A stretch of 64,000 nucleotides of DNA from Phaeospirillum tilakii (GTDB lineage Bacteria; Pseudomonadota; Alphaproteobacteria; Rhodospirillales; Magnetospirillaceae). The position numbers were made by a program, and so were the translations under genes. The stretch lies in contig NZ_JBHUIY010000017.1 in the NCBI RefSeq assembly GCF_042683125.1, positions 1 through 64,000 on the forward strand, written 5' to 3'. A model generated the notes under the pieces. It saw only the letters and a list, made by a program, of their open reading frames with translations. It was not told the DNA's origin and did not search any database. This document shows positions 58,337 to 64,000 of the stretch, piece by piece. How positions within the stretch are numbered: the first letter of the stretch is position 1; the number at the start of each line of letters is the position of its first letter.

Positions 58337-58636
58337 ATGGCTCGTCGCTGCGCCATCACCGGCAAAGGCGTTCTGACCGGCAACAACGTCAGCCACGCCA
58401 ACAACAGAACCCGGCGGCGGTTTCTGCCCAACCTCCAGGAAGTGTCGCTGCTGTCCGACGCCCTGGGCCAGACCGTCCGCCTGCGCCTCTGCACCAACGG
58501 CCTCAAGACCGTCGAGCACAACGGGGGCATCGACTCGTACCTGCTTTCGGTCAGCGACACCAAGCTGCCGGCCGAGGCGCTCCGTCTCAAGCGCCGGATC
58601 CAGCGCGCGCTGGCCAGCAAGGCCGAAGCCGCCTGA
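58337..58636 (+). CDS. rpmB: 50S ribosomal protein L28
   Basis: 99 residues: MARRCAITGKGVLTGNNVSH, then ANNRTRRRFLPNLQ and a C-terminal ALASKAEAA extension. L28 is part of the large ribosomal subunit near the E site. It lies between a good promoter and a terminator, so it is monocistronic. Confidence 0.96.
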   Translation: MARRCAITGKGVLTGNNVSHANNRTRRRFLPNLQEVSLLSDALGQTVRLRLCTNGLKTVEHNGGIDSYLLSVSDTKLPAEALRLKRRIQRALASKAEAA

Positions 58637-58661
58637 TCTTTCGGTCGCCGCGCTCGGTTGC

Positions 58662-58694
58662 GAGGGGGATCCGCGTCACGCGGGTCCTCTTTTC
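58662..58694 (+). terminator. Rho-independent terminator of rpmB
   Basis: GGATCCGCG (58667-58675) pairs with CGCGGGTCC (58678-58686, one G-U pair), followed by TCTTTTCGTTTG. It lies 30 bp after the rpmB stop and ahead of the convergent Panacea-domain gene. Confidence 0.85.
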
Positions 58695-58727
58695 GTTTGT
58701 CCGGCCGGCTCCCCGCCGCCGACAGGT

Positions 58728-59285
58728 TCAGTCCTTCTTGAGCGCCTTGGGCGCCCAGGACGAGACGGCCACCGCCTTGCCGGTCTGCGAGCGCAGCACC
58801 CGCGGCCGCACCACCTGATCGAGCGCCTCGACCGCGCCGCCTTGGCGCGCCTGGGTCTCGGCGGTGTAGAACGTCACCATCTCCTCGAACGGAATCTCGA
58901 CATAGAGCCCCTTGGCCATCGCCAGGGCGACCAGACCGTGCTCGGCCACCTTCTGGGTCAGCCGCTCGGCGGTGAAGCGGCCGAAGCGGCGCCAGATGCC
59001 GTCGAGGAAGCGCGTCACCTGATCGGGCAGCGGATTGGGCTCGATCATGTGCGGCCGGCCATAGGCGAACATGTGGAAGATGGTCGGCTCGATCGGCCCG
59101 AACGAATCGGTGACGAAGGTCGCCGGCATCAGCTTGCGGCCGCCATAGGCCACCGCGAAATAGGCCTGGGACAGGAACAGCAGCCGGTGCAGCTTCTGCG
59201 GCTGGAGGTATTCGCGATCGTTGAGCGCCTGATCGGTCAGGCGGAACACCACGTCCAGACAGGATTTGACCGCGATCGTCGCCAT
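58728..59285 (-). CDS. Panacea/SocA-domain protein
   Basis: 185 residues. The N-terminal half has the Panacea (DUF4065/GepA, SocA-like) pattern: LQPQKLHRLLFLSQAYFAVAYGG, then PATFVTDSFGPIEPTIFHMFAYGRP. Panacea-domain proteins act as antitoxins or protease adaptors (SocA with ClpXP in Caulobacter, family knowledge). No toxin gene lies beside it. The parE gene is upstream on the same strand. The C-terminal portion, rich in basic residues, ends KALKKD. Whether it is a stand-alone adaptor or a solo antitoxin is unknown. Confidence 0.65.
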   Translation of the reverse strand: MATIAVKSCLDVVFRLTDQALNDREYLQPQKLHRLLFLSQAYFAVAYGGRKLMPATFVTDSFGPIEPTIFHMFAYGRPHMIEPNPLPDQVTRFLDGIWRRFGRFTAERLTQKVAEHGLVALAMAKGLYVEIPFEEMVTFYTAETQARQGGAVEALDQVVRPRVLRSQTGKAVAVSSWAPKALKKD

Positions 59286-59340
59286 CCCGACCTGCCTTTT
59301 TCCCTCACCCTCCGACCGCCCCCTCCCCCACCACGGGGGT

Positions 59341-59384
59341 CCAGGGGCCTTGCGGCCCCTGGCGGGTGGCGGGCCGCGCCCGCC
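59341..59384 (-). repeat. Two-hairpin intergenic element, single end
   Basis: Inner CCAGGGGCC-TTGC-GGCCCCTGG (59341-59362), outer GGCGGGC-CGC-GCCCGCC (59368-59384). The stem differs from the common AAGGGCC form by G-for-A in one arm and C-for-T in the other, so pairing is kept. It lies downstream of the 80-residue protein gene. Confidence 0.7.
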
Positions 59385-59398
59385 GGTCCGCTTGCGGC

Positions 59399-59641
59399 CT
59401 AGTCTTCGTTTTCCGCCACCGACGGCACCAGTTCATCGACCATCTCGTGCAGGATGCGCCGGAACTGGGCCTCGCTGCAACCGAGCAGCAGGGCGTCCTC
59501 CAGTGCGTCGAGCGCCAGCCCGCGCAGCTCGGCGTAATTCTGGTTGAGCACCTTGATCTTCTCGACGCAGGAGACCGGGGCGCCGTCGGGCTTGCGCCAC
59601 AGCGGGGCGTCGGGGGAAACGGGCGGTTCGGGCAGCGACAT
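59399..59641 (-). CDS. Small protein downstream of parE (80 residues)
   Basis: 80 residues with a Pro-rich head and a Glu-rich helical tail: CVEKIKVLNQNYAELRGLAL, then ALEDALLLGCSEAQFRRILHEMVDEL. It resembles the small helical proteins often linked to topoisomerase or division genes in Alphaproteobacteria, but I recognise no named family. GAGG lies before the ATG at 59641. The parE stop is 8 bp away, so the two are coupled. Confidence 0.65.
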   Translation of the reverse strand: MSLPEPPVSPDAPLWRKPDGAPVSCVEKIKVLNQNYAELRGLALDALEDALLLGCSEAQFRRILHEMVDELVPSVAENED

Positions 59642-59649
59642 GGTCAACC

Positions 59650-61641
<1,992 letters not shown>

Positions 61642-61738
61642 GGCGGGCATTATAGGAACGCGCCGGCCTCATGCAAGACATGCGGGGGCCGCCCCTGCCG
61701 TTCCCACAACATCTAGTCCGAGAAGCGAGCCCCGCGTC

Positions 61739-62173
61739 ATGACCTCTTCCCCCCCGACCGCCGCCGCGCCCGAGAGCGTCGAATGCACCACCGCCCCGCG
61801 CGGCCGGCTGTCGATCCGCACCGTGGCGATGCCGGCCGACACCAACATGTTCGGCCACATCTTCGGCGGCTGGGTGCTGAGCCAGATGGACCTCGCCGGC
61901 GGCACCCACGCCTATCGCCGCGCCCGGGGCCGCTGCGCCACCGTGGCGATCGAGGGGATGGAATTCCACCAGCCGGTCTATGTCGGCGACGAGCTGACCT
62001 GCTACACCGAGATCCTGCGGGTCGGCACCACCTCGATCGCGGTGCGGGTCGAATGCTGGGTGCGCCGCCACGAGGGCGACGAGACCCAGGTCAGGGTCAC
62101 CAGCGCGATCTTCACCTATGTCGCGGTGGACGATCACGGCACCAAGCGCCCGGTGCCGCCCGAAGCGGCCTGA
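61739..62173 (+). CDS. Hotdog-fold acyl-CoA thioesterase (YciA-like)
   Basis: 144 residues of a hotdog fold. The catalytic Asp is in NMFGHIFGGWVLSQMDLAGG (near 37-55), and GMEFHQPVYVGDELTCYTEI is the second strand. YciA-like enzymes hydrolyse short- to medium-chain acyl-CoAs and limit CoA sequestration. It starts at 61739 and is divergent from parE across a short 97-bp gap. Confidence 0.88.
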   Translation: MTSSPPTAAAPESVECTTAPRGRLSIRTVAMPADTNMFGHIFGGWVLSQMDLAGGTHAYRRARGRCATVAIEGMEFHQPVYVGDELTCYTEILRVGTTSIAVRVECWVRRHEGDETQVRVTSAIFTYVAVDDHGTKRPVPPEAA

Positions 62174-62329
62174 CCCCCGGGGGCGCCCCGCCCCCCACCC
62201 TCTCCCCCCGCGATTAACCTAAAAATAGTCTTTTCGACCGATCCTTTGGCCGTGGGGTTCGCCCCGACGACGAACGTTGGAGCGTCGTTGCGGCCCCGCC
62301 GTCGGCGAGGATGCGAAGCGGTGGCGGAG

Positions 62330-63826
62330 ATGAAGATCGACAGGACGGCGGAAACCCACCTGCTGGCGGAGGAGATCCGGCGCAAGGCGGGAGAGGGGGC
62401 GCGGATCGTCTTCGTGTCCGGCAATTTCAACGTGATCCATCCCGGCCATGTCCGCCTGCTCCAGTTCGCGGCGCAATGCGGCGATTTCCTGGTGGTGGGG
62501 GTGCTGGAAACCGGCCAGCGTTCGATCACCGTGCCCGGCCCGGCCCGCTACGAGGGGGTCAAGGCGCTGTCGGTGGTCGGTCACGCCTGCCTGCTCGACA
62601 TGCCGCTCGACCAGTTCATCCTGGCGCTGCGCCCCGAGGTGATCGTCAAGGGCAAGGAGCACGAGACCCGCCACAACCCGGAAAGCGCGCTGGTCGAATC
62701 CTATGGCGGCCGGCTGCTGTTCAGTTCGGGCGAGGTGCGCTTCTCCTCGCTCGACCTGATCGAGCGGGAATATTCCAGCTCGAACCTGTCGGCGATCCTG
62801 AAGCCGATGGATTTCCCGCTGCGCCACGACTTTTCGGTCGGCGGGCTCAAGGGCCATCTCGACCAGTTCTCCTCGCTGCGGATGATGGTGATCGGCGACC
62901 TGATCGTCGATGAATACATCACCTGCGACCCGCTCGGCATGTCGCAGGAAGACCCGACCATCGTCGTCACCCCGATCGAGCGCAAATCCTTCATCGGCGG
63001 GGCCGGCATCGTCGCCGCCCATGCCCGCAGCCTGGGCGCCCAGGTGCAGTATCTGACGGTGACCGGCGACGACGCCACCGCCGCCTTCGCCCGCCGCACC
63101 CTGGCCGGCTATGGGGTGGACAGCGCCCTGTTCATCGACGAGGGCCGCCCCACCACCCTCAAGCAGCGTTACCGCGCCGCCGGCAAGACCCTGCTGCGGG
63201 TCAGCGAACTGCGCCAGCACCCGATCACCCCCGAGATCGCCGGTCATATCCTCGACCGGGTGCGGGCCGAGATCGCCGGGCTCGACCTGCTGATCTTCTC
63301 CGACTTCAATTACGGCTGCCTGCCCCAGCCGCTGGTCGATGCCGCGATCCAGCTCGGGCGCGAGGCCGGGGTGCCGATGTTCGCCGACAGCCAGGCCTCG
63401 TCGCAGATCTCGGACGTGTCGCGCTTCCACGGCATGGAACTGCTGACCCCGACCGAGCGCGAGGCGCGCCTCGCGATGCGCGACAGCGAATCCGGTCTGG
63501 CGGTGCTGGGCGAAAGCCTCCAGCGCCGGGCCGGCGCCCGCAACGTCATCATCACCCTGGGGGCGGAAGGGATGCTGGTCTGCCCCGATCCGGCCCGCGA
63601 CGAGCCCTGGATGGCCGACCGCCTGCCCGCCCTCAACAGCCAGCCGAAGGACCCGGCCGGGGCGGGGGATTCGCTGCTGACCTGCGCGGCGATGACGCTG
63701 TGCGTCGGCGGCGACATCTGGGAGGCCAGCTATCTCGGCGCGCTGGCCGCCGCCTGCCAGGTGTCGCGGCTGGGCAACAGCCCGCTCGACCCCGAGGATC
63801 TGCTGCGCGAACTGGATTGGGCGTGA
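62330..63826 (+). CDS. Bifunctional kinase/nucleotidyltransferase with reversed HldE-like domain order
   Basis: 498 residues. The N-terminal half (about 25-150) is a cytidylyltransferase-like domain with GNFNVIHPGHVRLLQFAAQC (the HxGH motif) and KGKEHETRHNPESALVE. The C-terminal half (about 185-495) is a PfkB/ribokinase-type domain with GDLIVDEYITCDPLG and the closing anion-hole motif DPAGAGDSLLTCAAM. Standard HldE makes ADP-heptose with the kinase at the N-terminus and the transferase at the C-terminus, so the order here is reversed. The substrate (heptose or another sugar) is inferred from family only. The start is uncertain: GTG 62321 is as plausible as ATG 62330. Confidence 0.75.
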   Translation: MKIDRTAETHLLAEEIRRKAGEGARIVFVSGNFNVIHPGHVRLLQFAAQCGDFLVVGVLETGQRSITVPGPARYEGVKALSVVGHACLLDMPLDQFILALRPEVIVKGKEHETRHNPESALVESYGGRLLFSSGEVRFSSLDLIEREYSSSNLSAILKPMDFPLRHDFSVGGLKGHLDQFSSLRMMVIGDLIVDEYITCDPLGMSQEDPTIVVTPIERKSFIGGAGIVAAHARSLGAQVQYLTVTGDDATAAFARRTLAGYGVDSALFIDEGRPTTLKQRYRAAGKTLLRVSELRQHPITPEIAGHILDRVRAEIAGLDLLIFSDFNYGCLPQPLVDAAIQLGREAGVPMFADSQASSQISDVSRFHGMELLTPTEREARLAMRDSESGLAVLGESLQRRAGARNVIITLGAEGMLVCPDPARDEPWMADRLPALNSQPKDPAGAGDSLLTCAAMTLCVGGDIWEASYLGALAAACQVSRLGNSPLDPEDLLRELDWA

Positions 63827-63830
63827 CAAT

Positions 63831-63956
63831 GTGGGTTCCGCCCACACCCGCCAAGGGCCGAGGGCCCTTGGATCCCCTCGATGGTCGGGGCACGCCGGAC
63901 AAGGGAACGGGTTCCAAGGGCCTTGCGGCCCGGGGCTGGGTGCGGGCAGCGCCCGC
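63831..63956. repeat. Two-hairpin intergenic element, complete pair of inverted ends
   Basis: Left: GTGGGT-TCC-GCCCAC (63831-63845), linker, CCAAGGGCC-GAG-GGCCCTTGG (63851-63871). Right: an AAGGGCC-type stem at about 63914-63931, partly decayed, and the outer GCGGGC-AGC-GCCCGC (63942-63956). The spacer is about 43 bp and keeps GATCCCCTCGATGGTCGGGGC, as in the 36.3-kb copy. It is between the HldE-like gene and the next start. Confidence 0.7.
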
Positions 63957-63993
63957 GTCCCTTCGATCTCCCGGGGAAAACGGAACGGAGAGC

Positions 63994-64000
63994 ATGATGA
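63994..64000 (+). CDS. Possible start of the next gene, cut by window edge
   Basis: An ATG at 63994 follows CGGAACGGAG with three bases of spacing, a good ribosome-binding site. Only two codons and one base are visible before the window ends, so nothing can be said about the product. Confidence 0.3.

Overview
The window is a GC-rich chromosomal segment from an alphaproteobacterium, most likely Rhodospirillales (inference). The markers are a plant-type glutamate-cysteine ligase, an NDUFA12-type complex I accessory protein next to mlaD, a separate alr-mlaE-mlaF cluster, four large methyl-accepting chemotaxis proteins, and a MenA prenyltransferase, which suggests menaquinone besides ubiquinone. 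There is no rRNA, tRNA, CRISPR array, transposase or integrase that I can see.

Layout. 0-8.4 kb: end of a Pro/Ala-rich protein, an MBL-fold hydrolase, menA, a flavodoxin-like reductase, and a TetR-regulated RND pump (tetR-MFP-RND). 8.5-12.6 kb: a TPR glycosyltransferase pair, small proteins and rubrerythrin. 12.7-17.2 kb: a dCache chemoreceptor and pabB-pabC for folate. 17.5-24.1 kb: a complete MexAB-OprM-like pump with a divergent TetR and an operator/promoter overlap. 24.1-32.1 kb: an acyltransferase and three tandem 688-residue chemoreceptors with nearly identical signalling halves. 32.2-35.9 kb: an FTR1/P19-type iron uptake operon. 36-41.5 kb: rpmG, a LysR regulator, hpf, htpG with a heat-shock-like promoter and structured leader, and two mlaD genes. 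41.6-45.8 kb: dnaB, alr, mlaE, mlaF. 46-49.8 kb: gshA, chorismate mutase, a methyltransferase, panD and queC. 49.9-52 kb: an AT-richer island with a Kiwa (KwaA-KwaB) anti-phage pair and an antitoxin without a toxin. 52.1-58.1 kb: an accA-glycosyltransferase-VTT-BON operon with stop/start overlaps, a PAS sensor kinase and a cyclic-nucleotide-binding protein. 58.3-64 kb: rpmB, a Panacea-domain protein, parE, a thioesterase, and an HldE-like bifunctional enzyme with reversed domain order.

The most unusual signal is not a gene. Eleven intergenic sites carry the same two-hairpin architecture: an outer GC-rich hairpin, a short linker close to ACCCGC, then an inner hairpin. The inner stem sequence changes from site to site while its pairing is kept. 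Some sites are single ends. Others are head-to-head pairs of about 125-166 bp, and in the clearest of these both ends carry the same inner-stem variant.

All functional calls come from reading translated sequence and motifs. No database search was run.
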